From contig JAEZCL010000049.1 in assembly GCA_023433585.1 (NCBI GenBank), forward strand, positions 1-49,907: a stretch of 49,907 nt of DNA, read 5' to 3'. Below, in pieces: positions 27,748-34,548 of the stretch. The DNA is from Pseudomonadota bacterium (GTDB taxonomy: Bacteria; Pseudomonadota; Alphaproteobacteria; Caulobacterales; Caulobacteraceae). The translations under genes were made by a program, and so were the position numbers. How positions within the stretch are numbered: the first letter of the stretch is position 1; every line of letters starts with the position of its first letter. The notes beneath the pieces are model-generated. The model had not been told where the DNA came from. It did not search any database and worked only from the letters and a program-made list of their open reading frames with translations.

Positions 27748-28046
27748 TTCGCCCCCAGCCCTTCGGCGACATCGTTCATGAACCCGGCCATCTCCACGTC
27801 CAGCGCCGTCACCCCGTCCGCGTCGTGGGTGGTCAGCACCACCTCGACCCGGTTGTAGACATTGGACCACTCCGGATGGTGGTTCATGGTCTCGGCCTTC
27901 AGGGCCACGCGGTTCATGAAGCCGAAGGCGGCGTTGAAGTCCGCGAAGACGAATCGGCGGGCGACGGCGTCCCGCTCGCCCTCGGCCTTCGCCCAGCCTG
28001 GCAGGTCCTCCAGAGCCTTTTGCGCCCCGATGCGTTCATGAGCCAT
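27744..28046 (-). CDS. phhB: Pterin-4a-carbinolamine dehydratase
   Basis: The 100-residue protein recycles 4a-hydroxytetrahydrobiopterin and can act in aromatic amino-acid hydroxylation. The family signature is ETMNHHPEWSNVYNRVEV, followed by LTTHDADGVTALDVEMA. ATG 28046 was preferred over upstream in-frame starts that lie inside the repeat element at 28062-28197. It is translationally coupled to the SDR gene. Confidence 0.94.
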   Translation of the reverse strand: MAHERIGAQKALEDLPGWAKAEGERDAVARRFVFADFNAAFGFMNRVALKAETMNHHPEWSNVYNRVEVVLTTHDADGVTALDVEMAGFMNDVAEGLGAK

Positions 28047-28061
28047 GTTCCACCTCCCAAT

Positions 28062-28197
28062 TCCGCTCATCCCCGCGCAGGCGGGGACCCAGTCCTGTCC
28101 AGCTTGGCGCCGGCGCATCAGGATAAGCGACTAATCATGTTCCGCCCCGCTGCAACACCCAAATCACTGGGTCCCCGCCTTCGCGGGGATGAGCGGA
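28062..28197. repeat. Second palindromic intergenic repeat, 32-base arms
   Basis: The arms 28062-28093 (TCCGCTCATCCCCGCGC...) and 28166-28197 (...GCGGGGATGAGCGGA) are inverse complements with one mismatch. Each arm contains its own GC hairpin (CCCCGC/GCGGGG). The middle 72 bases are not coding. The TCATCCCCGC-GGGGACCCAGT type sequence resembles dispersed repeats common in alphaproteobacterial intergenic spacers. It occupies the divergent space between phhB and ubiE. Confidence 0.75.
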
Positions 28198-28260
28198 GAA
28201 GAGGTTGCTGTGCGACTATGCGCCGGTGACGCCGCGCCCCGCACGGGCTAAAGCGATCCC

Positions 28261-29028
28261 ATGACCGAGCCTGCGCAAAAGACATCCTCCTTCGGCTTCC
28301 GCGACGTGGACGCGCGCGAGAAGGTGCGGCTGGTTCGCGGCGTGTTCGATTCGGTGGCCTCGAACTACGACCTGATGAACGACCTCATGAGCGTGGGCGT
28401 CCACCGCATCTGGAAGGACGCGGCGGCGGCGAAACTGAACCCCCGCCCCGGCGAGCGCATCCTGGACGTGGCCGGGGGCACCGGCGACATGGCCCGGCGC
28501 TATTCGAAGATGGCCCGGCGCGCTCAGCAGCGCCTGGGCGGCGCGGACGCCGAGGTCATCGTGCTGGACTACAACGCCGAGATGATCCTGGCGGGCGTCG
28601 AAAAGGGCGGCGAGCCGGAGATGACCTGGACCGTCGGCGACGCCATGAATCTTCCAATGCCGGACGCCTCGGTGGACGCCTATTCCATCAGCTTCGGCAT
28701 CAGGAACGTGGCCGACATCCCCCAGGCCCTTTCCGAGGCGCGCCGCGTGCTGAAACCCGGCGGCCGGTTCCTGTGCCTGGAGTTCTCGCGCCCGACCGCC
28801 GAGCCGATCCGCAAGGCCTATGACCTGTGGTCCTTCAACGCCATTCCGGCTATCGGCGGGTGGGTGGCGAAGGACCGCGACAGCTATCAGTATCTGGTCG
28901 AAAGCATCCGCCGCTTTCCCGACCAGGCGACCTTCAAGGCCATGATCGGGGCCGCCGGGTTCAGCCGGGTCAGCGTCACCAATCTGTCGGGCGGCGTCGC
29001 GGCCATCCACCACGGCTGGGCGATCTGA
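28261..29028 (+). CDS. ubiE: Ubiquinone/menaquinone methyltransferase UbiE
   Basis: C-methyltransferase of ubiquinone biosynthesis. The 255-residue protein shows the UbiE signature NYDLMNDLMSVGVHRIWK, SAM-binding motif I LDVAGGTGDMA, motif II DAYSISFGIRNV and LKPGGRFLCLEFSRP. It is followed by ubiB with only 2 bases between, forming a ubiquinone operon. Confidence 0.97.
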   Translation: MTEPAQKTSSFGFRDVDAREKVRLVRGVFDSVASNYDLMNDLMSVGVHRIWKDAAAAKLNPRPGERILDVAGGTGDMARRYSKMARRAQQRLGGADAEVIVLDYNAEMILAGVEKGGEPEMTWTVGDAMNLPMPDASVDAYSISFGIRNVADIPQALSEARRVLKPGGRFLCLEFSRPTAEPIRKAYDLWSFNAIPAIGGWVAKDRDSYQYLVESIRRFPDQATFKAMIGAAGFSRVSVTNLSGGVAAIHHGWAI

Positions 29029-29030
29029 CC

Positions 29031-30599
29031 GTGCAATTCCAGCCCTCGCCGGAAACCGCCGCGCCCCTGCCGCCCGTGCGCGTGCGGGATCCGATCGGCG
29101 CCTTTCTGAGACTCCAGGGCTGGCTGTGGATCCTCATCCGCCACGACGCCCTGGTCCCGCGCGAGATCACACCACTGCTGCCCGGCTGGGCGCGGCTGGG
29201 CGCCCGCTTCCTGCACCTGTTCTCGGGCCGCGAGGCGAAGGCGGGGAGGCCCGGCCAGCGGCTGGGCGCCGCCTTCGAGCGCCTGGGGCCCGTGGCCATC
29301 AAGCTGGGCCAGGTTCTGGCCACCCGCGCCGACATCTTCGGGACCGAATTCGCCCGCGACCTGGGCCGCCTCAAGGACAATCTGCCTCCGTTCCCCATCG
29401 ACCAGGCCCGGCGCGAGGTTGAGCGTTCGCTGGGCCGCCCGGTCGAAGCCCTCTACACCGACTTCGGCGAGGCGGTGGCCGCCGCCTCCCTGGCCCAGGC
29501 GCACCCGGCGTATCTGGCCGACGGCCGCAAGGTGGCGGTCAAGGTGCTGCGCCCCGGCGTCGAGCGCCGCGTGGCCCAGGGGCTGGATTCCATGCGGCTG
29601 GGCGCCCGCCTGACCCGCCGCTTCGTGCCCCTGCTGCGGCGGCTCGAGCCCGAAGCCTTCGTCGAGACCATCGCCCGCGCCCTGCAACTGGAGCTGGACA
29701 TGCGGCTGGAGGCCGCCGCCGCCAGCGAGCTGGGCGAGGTCATGGCCAAATCCGGCTACATGAGCGCCCCCGCCGTCGTCTGGGACGGGGTCGGCAAGCG
29801 GGTGCTGACCCTGACGTGGGCCGAGGGCCTGCCCATGACCGACCCGGCCGCCGCCGATCAGCCGGGCCTGGACCGCAACCAGCTGGCCGACAACATCGTG
29901 CGCGCCTTCCTGACCCAGGCGCTGGACCACGGCGTCTTCCATGCCGACCTGCACGAGGGCAATCTGTTCTGCGCCGCCCCCGCCCGCGCCATGGCGGTGG
30001 ATTTCGGCATCGTCGGCCGCCTCGGCCCCGGCGAGCGGCGCTACCTGGCCGAGATCCTGTGGGGCTTCATCACCCGCGCCTATCCCCGCATCGCCCGGGT
30101 CCATTTCGAGGCCGGCTACGTCCCCCCCGCCCATTCGGTCGAAACCTTCGCCCAGGCCCTGCGCGCGGTGGGCGAGCCGGTGGTCGGCAAACAGGCGTCC
30201 CAGGTCTCCATGGGCCGCCTGTTGGGTCAGTTGTTCGAGATCACCGACCTGTTCGACATGCGCCTACGCCCCGAATTGATCCTGTTGCAAAAGACCATGG
30301 TCTCGGTCGAGGGCGTCGCCCGCCGCCTCAACCCCGACCACGACCTGTGGGAGGCCGCCAAGCCCGTGGTCGAACAGTGGATCCAGCGCGAACTGGGACC
30401 GAAAGCCCAGGTCCGCGACGTGGTTCAGGAAGGGATCGAGACCCTGCGCGCCCTGTCCAAATGGGCCCGCGCGCCGCACGAACCGCGCATGGTGGTGGTG
30501 GAGACGCGGGTCGCCGCCCGCTGGCCCGCCGTGCTGTCCATCCTCGCCGCCGCCGGGGCGCTCGCCGCCCTGGTCCTGTCCACGGGCGTCCTGTCCTGA
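29031..30599 (+). CDS. ubiB: Ubiquinone biosynthesis protein UbiB (ABC1/ADCK kinase-like)
   Basis: The 522-residue atypical kinase fold supports CoQ synthesis. It has the KxGQ motif (IKLGQVLATRADIFG), the Ala-rich loop AAASLAQAH, the invariant Lys in VAVKVLRPGV, the catalytic HADLHEGN (usually HADxHPGN) and metal-binding VDFGIVGRL. A hydrophobic C-terminal helix (WPAVLSILAAAGALAALVL) is a membrane anchor. The start is GTG 29031 directly after ubiE; the frame is open further upstream only because it overlaps ubiE. Confidence 0.95.
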   Translation: MQFQPSPETAAPLPPVRVRDPIGAFLRLQGWLWILIRHDALVPREITPLLPGWARLGARFLHLFSGREAKAGRPGQRLGAAFERLGPVAIKLGQVLATRADIFGTEFARDLGRLKDNLPPFPIDQARREVERSLGRPVEALYTDFGEAVAAASLAQAHPAYLADGRKVAVKVLRPGVERRVAQGLDSMRLGARLTRRFVPLLRRLEPEAFVETIARALQLELDMRLEAAAASELGEVMAKSGYMSAPAVVWDGVGKRVLTLTWAEGLPMTDPAAADQPGLDRNQLADNIVRAFLTQALDHGVFHADLHEGNLFCAAPARAMAVDFGIVGRLGPGERRYLAEILWGFITRAYPRIARVHFEAGYVPPAHSVETFAQALRAVGEPVVGKQASQVSMGRLLGQLFEITDLFDMRLRPELILLQKTMVSVEGVARRLNPDHDLWEAAKPVVEQWIQRELGPKAQVRDVVQEGIETLRALSKWARAPHEPRMVVVETRVAARWPAVLSILAAAGALAALVLSTGVLS

Positions 30600-30621
30600 C
30601 GCCGCGCCCCGGAGTCTCCAG

Positions 30622-31017
30622 ATGAAGCCGATCCTGTTCGCCGCCGCCCTGGTGCTGGCCCCCGCCGCCGCCCTGGCTCAAGACCATCACGCGGGCCACG
30701 GTGACCACGCCGCCCATGCCGCCGCGGAGGTCTCAGCCGAAGAGACCATGCTGCGCACCACCATCGCCGCCCTCCAGGCCGGCGCCCCCAACTACAACGC
30801 CATGGTTCCCGAACTGGCCGAGGCCGTCCGCGCCGGCGAAGCCTCCATCACCCCCATGATCCAGGCCTTCGGCGCCCTCCAGACCCTCGAACACCAGGGC
30901 GAAGTCCAGGGCGCCCAGCACTACCGCGCCACCTTCGAAAACGCCGCGACGGACTGGTTCATCGCCCTGGATGATGACGGCAAGATCGCGGGCCTGCTGT
31001 TCCGCCCGGCGGGGTAG
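30622..31017 (+). CDS. Secreted small protein with DUF3887-like domain
   Basis: The 131-residue product has a signal peptide MKPILFAAALVLAPAAALAQ and a His-rich mature N-terminus (DHHAGHGDHAAHAAA). A domain with ALQTLEHQGEVQGAQHYRAT, then FENAATDWFIALDDDGKIAG and LLFRPAG, matches the DUF3887-type module found fused to serine hydrolases. The His run suggests metal binding. It ends the ubiE-ubiB run (22 bases after ubiB) and is the last housekeeping gene before the retron. Confidence 0.72.
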   Translation: MKPILFAAALVLAPAAALAQDHHAGHGDHAAHAAAEVSAEETMLRTTIAALQAGAPNYNAMVPELAEAVRAGEASITPMIQAFGALQTLEHQGEVQGAQHYRATFENAATDWFIALDDDGKIAGLLFRPAG

Positions 31018-31062
31018 GGGGTAATAGAAGAAGCGCCCCGGTAGGACAGCGCTGCGCAGCAG

Positions 31063-31375
31063 AGAGCATTCCAGCGAAATATTTTCGCTCACAGCGAAAA
31101 AATCCTTGCCATTAGCGAAGAATTCCGCGATGTTTGAGCGGTGTTCAGGTGCACACAGCGTCTGAGGATGATCGGGCAACCGGTCGCGGAAGCTTCGGCT
31201 TCTACCGTTCGCCCCGCACGTGTGGGTCGTCGTTTCGGCGGGGACCGCGCGAGGGGGGAGTTAGGGCAGCGGGCGCACCCCGCTGCCGAGGGATACCTAG
31301 GAGTTTAGTTTACCCGTTTTTCTCCTGAAGCCGGCGCACCTCTGAAGGAATGTTCTGACAGAGGGTATTCAGGAG
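31063..31375 (+). ncRNA. Candidate retron msr-msd non-coding RNA region
   Basis: The non-coding stretch upstream of the retron genes holds a chain of stem-loops: AGCGAAA/TTTCGCT (31073-31089), a UUCG-capped hairpin (31181-31207), CCCCGC/GCGGGG (31212-31243), a perfect 9-bp stem with 5-base loop (31265-31287) and an 8+6-bp hairpin (31322-31375). AGAGCATTCC (31063-31072), directly followed by AGC, can pair over 10 bp (one G-U) with GGAATGTTCT (31347-31356). That geometry is as expected for a1/a2 flanking a branching guanosine, but G74 also lies in the first stem. An alternative TSS near 31141 (TTGCCA-17-GATGTT) would give a shorter RNA. Boundaries are uncertain. Confidence 0.5.
31073..31120 (+). 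promoter_or_regulatory. Phased AGCGAA repeats and possible promoter upstream of retron
   Basis: AGCGAAA at 31073, AGCGAAA at 31093 and AGCGAAG at 31114 recur at 20- and 21-base steps, two helical turns. The first forms a 7-bp palindrome with TTTCGCT. The third lies in the 17-base spacer of a candidate promoter, TTGCCA (31106-31111) and GATGTT (31129-31134). They look like repressor sites, perhaps for the HTH protein, or may belong to the ncRNA. Confidence 0.4.
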
Positions 31376-31383
31376 TATGCAAC

Positions 31384-31566
31384 ATGACCAAGGTCATCGA
31401 GCCCCTGGACACCGGGCAAACTGTTCGTCGTGAACGCCGGGAACGCTTCCGCCGCAAGGTTGGACGCGTTCTGCAAAACCGGCGCTTGCTGATCACCGTC
31501 TTGTGGATGGCGAAAGCCGTTTACAAGATCGCAACGGTGATTGGAAAAATCATCGACGGCTCTTAG
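31384..31566 (+). CDS. Small cationic/hydrophobic protein in the retron locus
   Basis: A 60-residue ORF between the structured RNA and the HTH gene. The N-terminal half is strongly basic (RRERRERFRRKVGRVLQNRR); the C-terminal half is a hydrophobic/amphipathic helix (LLITVLWMAKAVYKIATVIG) ending KIIDGS, a layout seen in membrane-acting toxins. AGGAG (31371-31375) is a good Shine-Dalgarno 8 bases before the ATG, but it forms the right arm of the hairpin 31322-31375 and would be hidden when that folds. No family was recognised. It is a candidate effector of the retron, or it may be part of the ncRNA rather than translated. Confidence 0.55.
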   Translation: MTKVIEPLDTGQTVRRERRERFRRKVGRVLQNRRLLITVLWMAKAVYKIATVIGKIIDGS

Positions 31567-31577
31567 GTGTCTACACC
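31566..31577 (+). promoter_or_regulatory. Palindrome before the HTH gene
   Basis: GGTGT-CT-ACACC is a perfect 5-bp inverted repeat, 13 bases before the XRE-type regulator gene and overlapping the end of the small ORF. Its size and position suit a self-regulatory operator. It is followed by CCTAGGAGG, the Shine-Dalgarno of the HTH gene. Confidence 0.4.
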
Positions 31578-31590
31578 CTAGGAGGCAGTA

Positions 31591-31902
31591 ATGATTAGTA
31601 AAGCTCTCCGGCTCGTTCGTGTGTACCACGATCTGAGTCCGGCAGATGCGGCCGTTAGGCTAGGAATTTCTCGCTCTTATTTGAGCGAGCTAGAAAGTGG
31701 GACGAAGACGGCATCTATTGATGTGCTAAATAAATATGCGTCGGCATTTGATATGCCGGTTTCATCTCTGATGCTTTTTGTAGAAAATGCGGAGTCTGGA
31801 CCTACGACTAAACGCGCGCAGAATTTTGTTGCCGCAAAAGCAATCAAGATGCTCGACTGGGTAGCTACGATATCAGACGAGGGAGCGCGATCGCGTGGCT
31901 GA
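31591..31902 (+). CDS. XRE-family HTH protein of the retron
   Basis: The 103-residue protein has an N-terminal HTH (residues ~4-58): LRLVRVYHDLSPADAAVRLG, then ISRSYLSELESGTKTASIDV, with the Ser-Tyr-Leu-Ser-x-x-Glu recognition helix of the XRE/Cro class. The C-terminal ~40 residues are helical (AAKAIKMLDWVATI). Codons such as TTA, AAA, ATT and AGT make this gene visibly AT-richer than its neighbours, a sign of transfer. It overlaps the RT gene by 8 bases. In type VI retrons an HTH gene between ncRNA and RT is the expected partner; whether it is effector, antitoxin or repressor is not known. Confidence 0.85.
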   Translation: MISKALRLVRVYHDLSPADAAVRLGISRSYLSELESGTKTASIDVLNKYASAFDMPVSSLMLFVENAESGPTTKRAQNFVAAKAIKMLDWVATISDEGARSRG

Positions 31903-32833
31903 TCGTAAGGTGTATCACCGCAACCAGTCGCTGTTGTTTCGGGTTACAAGTCCCAAGGTTTTGGCGAAGCGGCTACACCTGTCGGTTTTCCAGCTTCATG
32001 ATCTTTTGGCCGCCGCCGAAAATTACATTCGTTGGACCGACAAGGACACCGGCCGCCCCATTCAGCAGCCAAAGCCCTTGCTTCGCGGGGTCCATGAACG
32101 GGTCGCCAAGCTGCTCGGCCGGATCGAGACGCCGGATTTTCTTCATTCCGCAGTGAAGGGACGTTCTTACGTCTCGAACGCCTTGGCCCATTGTCCGAGC
32201 ACCTCAACGGTTAAGGTTGATCTGAAGAAATTTTATCCCAACACTAGAGCTCAAGCTGTCTTCCATTTTTTCCACGATCGGATGCAGTGTGACCGCGAAG
32301 TATCTGGAATGCTCGCAACGCTTCTGACTGTAGACGGACACTTGGCTACCGGCAGCTCGGCCAGCCCGATCCTTTCATATTTCGCATACGAGGACATGTT
32401 CGCTGCCATCGAGCAGGCGGCTCGTCAGCGCGGATGTATGATGACCTGCTACGTGGACGACATGGTCTTTACCGGCCCCGGTGCGACCCCCCGGCTAATC
32501 TACGAGGTTCGTCAGATAGCTCAACTGTATCGGCTTTGGACCCACAAGACTAAAGCTTTTGGACCTGGCGAGCCCAAGGTGATCACCGGTTTGGCTATTA
32601 CGACTGGCGGCCCGAGAGTGCCGAACCACCGGCGGGTTGTCACTGAACACGCGTTGCGGGCGTTCCGGGCCAGCCCGGAACTCGCGACACTCAACGACGT
32701 GCGTACATTGGTTGGCCGGCTATACGAGGCAGCCCAGATTGATCCACGGTGGCTGACGGCGGCGCGAGGAGTCACCGCAAAGCTTAAAGCCATGCAGCGC
32801 ACAACGACCGCAGGCGACGCCCCGACTATCTAA
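31895..32833 (+). CDS. Retron-type reverse transcriptase
   Basis: The 312-residue RT should make msDNA from the adjacent RNA. It carries the retron-specific NALAH (NAxxH) at residues 95-99, motif A VKVDLKKFYP with the catalytic Asp, motif B LATGSSASPILS (usually PQG-x-xxSP), the active site CYVDDMVFTG at 185-194, and the thumb motif KVITGL, a variant of the retron VTG element. The end, SPELATLNDVRTLVGRLY, is a short thumb as in retrons; there is no maturase or endonuclease domain, so it is not a group II intron RT. GTG 31895 overlaps the HTH stop. The order ncRNA, small ORF, HTH, RT resembles type VI retrons. Phage defence is the known role of many retrons; here it is inferred. Confidence 0.88.
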   Translation: MADRKVYHRNQSLLFRVTSPKVLAKRLHLSVFQLHDLLAAAENYIRWTDKDTGRPIQQPKPLLRGVHERVAKLLGRIETPDFLHSAVKGRSYVSNALAHCPSTSTVKVDLKKFYPNTRAQAVFHFFHDRMQCDREVSGMLATLLTVDGHLATGSSASPILSYFAYEDMFAAIEQAARQRGCMMTCYVDDMVFTGPGATPRLIYEVRQIAQLYRLWTHKTKAFGPGEPKVITGLAITTGGPRVPNHRRVVTEHALRAFRASPELATLNDVRTLVGRLYEAAQIDPRWLTAARGVTAKLKAMQRTTTAGDAPTI

Positions 32834-33031
32834 ACGAAAATCAACTGGCGATAGGTTAGCTGCGAGAGAACTCTCCTCAGTCGAACGGGTTCTGCCGTCC
32901 CCGCGCGTTCTTGTCGATCAGGTCATTCATGCCCCCACCGCATCATCGCGCGCCCCACCCCAAACCCTCACATCCCGCTTGGATAATCCCGACCTTGGCC
33001 GTAAGACTCCGGCCGGGCAGGGGGACAGTCC

Positions 33032-34015
33032 ATGAGCTTCAGTGTCGTCGCGCTTTCGGCGCTCGTGCTGTATTCGCTGGGGGCGGCGGCGTACGTCTAT
33101 CGCTGGCGCGGCCGCACGCGCTGGGCGGGGCCTAGCCAGTATCTGCGCAAGGCCTGGCCGATCTTCGCGCCGCTGAACTGCGTCCTGTACATGACCACCC
33201 GGCCCTGGGCGCGCGGGCCGGTGACGGCGGCGGCGCGGATGCCGAACATGGCGCTGCTGCGCGACAACTGGCAGGTGATCCGCGACGAGGCGCTGGCGCT
33301 ACAGTCCGGCGGCGCCTTCGAGGCGGCCAAGGCCGAGGGCTCGGCCGGGTTCTACGACCCCGGCTTCCGCACCTTCTTCAAGCGCGGGTGGAGCAAATTC
33401 TATCTCACCTGGTACGGGACCACCCACCGCTCGGCCCAGCGGACCTGTCCGCGCACCGTGGCCCTGCTGAAACAGATCCCCGAGGTGAAGGGGGCCATGT
33501 TCACGGTCCTGCCCGCCGGGTCCGAACTGACCCTGCACGCCGATCCTCTGGCCTGTTCGCTGCGCTATCACCTGGGTCTGCGCACGCCCAATTCGGACCA
33601 GTGCCGGATCGAGGTGGACGGCGTGCCCCTGTCGTGGCGCGACGGCCAGGACTTCATCTTCGACGAGACCTATCCCCATCAGGCCCGCAACGACACCGGC
33701 GCCGCGCGCCTGATCCTGATGTGCGACGTGGCCCGGCCGCTGAACGTCTTCGGCCGGGTGTTCAATGCGGGCTATCGCCTGCTGGCCGCCGCAACCCTGG
33801 TGCCCAATACGGACGAGGACAGGCGCGGGATCGTCAGCGCCGCCTTCGCCGCCTTCGCCCCGATCCGGGCCCGGTCGCTGGCGCTGAAACAGACCAACCG
33901 CGCCCGCTACAAACTGATCAAGCATACGGTCAACGCCGCCCTGCTGATCGTGGCGGCGGCGGGGGTTTACGGCCTGTTCCGCCTGGTGGAGGCCGCCGGC
34001 GACGCCCTGATCTGA
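33032..34015 (+). CDS. Aspartyl/asparaginyl beta-hydroxylase-like membrane protein
   Basis: The 327-residue protein has an N-terminal membrane segment (SFSVVALSALVLYSLGAAAY) and a C-terminal one (NAALLIVAAAGVYGLFRLV). Between them is a 2-oxoglutarate/Fe(II) dioxygenase domain of the AspH/LpxO kind: FTVLPAGSELTLHADPL, RYHLGLRTPNSDQCRIEVDG, WRDGQDFIFDETYPHQARND with the His/Asp ligands, and RLILMCDVARP. LpxO-type members hydroxylate lipid A acyl chains; the membrane anchors fit such an envelope role, but the substrate is not proven. The 198 bases separating it from the retron hold no gene. Confidence 0.85.
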   Translation: MSFSVVALSALVLYSLGAAAYVYRWRGRTRWAGPSQYLRKAWPIFAPLNCVLYMTTRPWARGPVTAAARMPNMALLRDNWQVIRDEALALQSGGAFEAAKAEGSAGFYDPGFRTFFKRGWSKFYLTWYGTTHRSAQRTCPRTVALLKQIPEVKGAMFTVLPAGSELTLHADPLACSLRYHLGLRTPNSDQCRIEVDGVPLSWRDGQDFIFDETYPHQARNDTGAARLILMCDVARPLNVFGRVFNAGYRLLAAATLVPNTDEDRRGIVSAAFAAFAPIRARSLALKQTNRARYKLIKHTVNAALLIVAAAGVYGLFRLVEAAGDALI

Positions 34016-34025
34016 GGGCCGCACC

Positions 34026-34436
34026 TCAGTCCGACAGGTCGGGCCGTCCCCGGCCGGCCTTGATCTTGGACCGCCCTGCCTTGGCCTGAAGCCGCCGCTC
34101 TTTTGATCCCTTGGTCGGTTTGGTGCGGATGCGCTTGACCGGGGCGATACGGGCCTTCTCGATCAGGGCGTTGAGCCGTTCGATCGCGTCATCCCGATTG
34201 CGTTCCTGGGTGCGGAAGCGCACGGCGCTGATGACGATAACCCCCTCGTTGGTCAGGCGCGACCCCGCCAGCTTTATCAAGCGCGCGCGTGTCGCCTCGT
34301 CCAGCGACGGTGAACCGGCCGCGTCGAAGCGCATCTGCACGGCCGTCGACACCTTGTTGACGTTCTGGCCGCCCGGCCCGCCCGCGCGAAAGAAGCGGAA
34401 CTCCAGCTCGGCCTCGGGCACGAGAGGTTCGGTCAT
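34026..34436 (-). CDS. arfB: Alternative ribosome-rescue factor ArfB
   Basis: A 136-residue peptidyl-tRNA hydrolase that frees stalled ribosomes. It has the catalytic GGQ within RAGGPGGQNVNKVST, the RF1-like domain (RLTNEGVIVISAVRFRTQ) and a basic C-terminal tail (RIRTKPTKGSKERRLQAKAG) that enters the mRNA channel. Length is as in YaeJ/ArfB. It is convergent with the hydroxylase gene and divergent from ahcY. Confidence 0.94.
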   Translation of the reverse strand: MTEPLVPEAELEFRFFRAGGPGGQNVNKVSTAVQMRFDAAGSPSLDEATRARLIKLAGSRLTNEGVIVISAVRFRTQERNRDDAIERLNALIEKARIAPVKRIRTKPTKGSKERRLQAKAGRSKIKAGRGRPDLSD

Positions 34437-34455
34437 GATCGTGCGCCTCCCTCAT

Positions 34456-34483
34456 AAACATATAAAGACATCCTTATATGTTT
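34456..34483 (+). promoter_or_regulatory. Palindromic operator upstream of ahcY
   Basis: Perfect 10-base arms AAACATATAA and TTATATGTTT are separated by 8 bases, in a very AT-rich island within GC-rich DNA, 66 bases before ahcY and 20 bases from the arfB start. SahR-type ArsR regulators of the S-adenosylhomocysteine/methionine cycle bind AT-rich palindromes of this sort in Proteobacteria; assignment to SahR is inference. Confidence 0.55.
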
Positions 34484-34548
34484 GTTGCCCCGCCGCTCCG
34501 CGCCCGCTATAGCGCGCTCGACATTCAATGACACGTCAGGAACCGCTC

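Noticed and set aside
31073..31120. CRISPR-like array from the repeated AGCGAA motif
   Set aside because: Repeats are only 6-7 bases and spacers about 14; there are no cas genes.
31895..32833. Group II intron or DGR reverse transcriptase
   Set aside because: No maturase or endonuclease domain, no intron RNA ends, and no template/variable repeat pair; retron motifs NAxxH and VTG-like are present.
32881..32931. 17-codon minus-strand frame MNDLIDKNARGRQNPFD after the retron
   Set aside because: Too short, no Shine-Dalgarno, and an in-frame stop just upstream; possibly a gene relic but unsupported.
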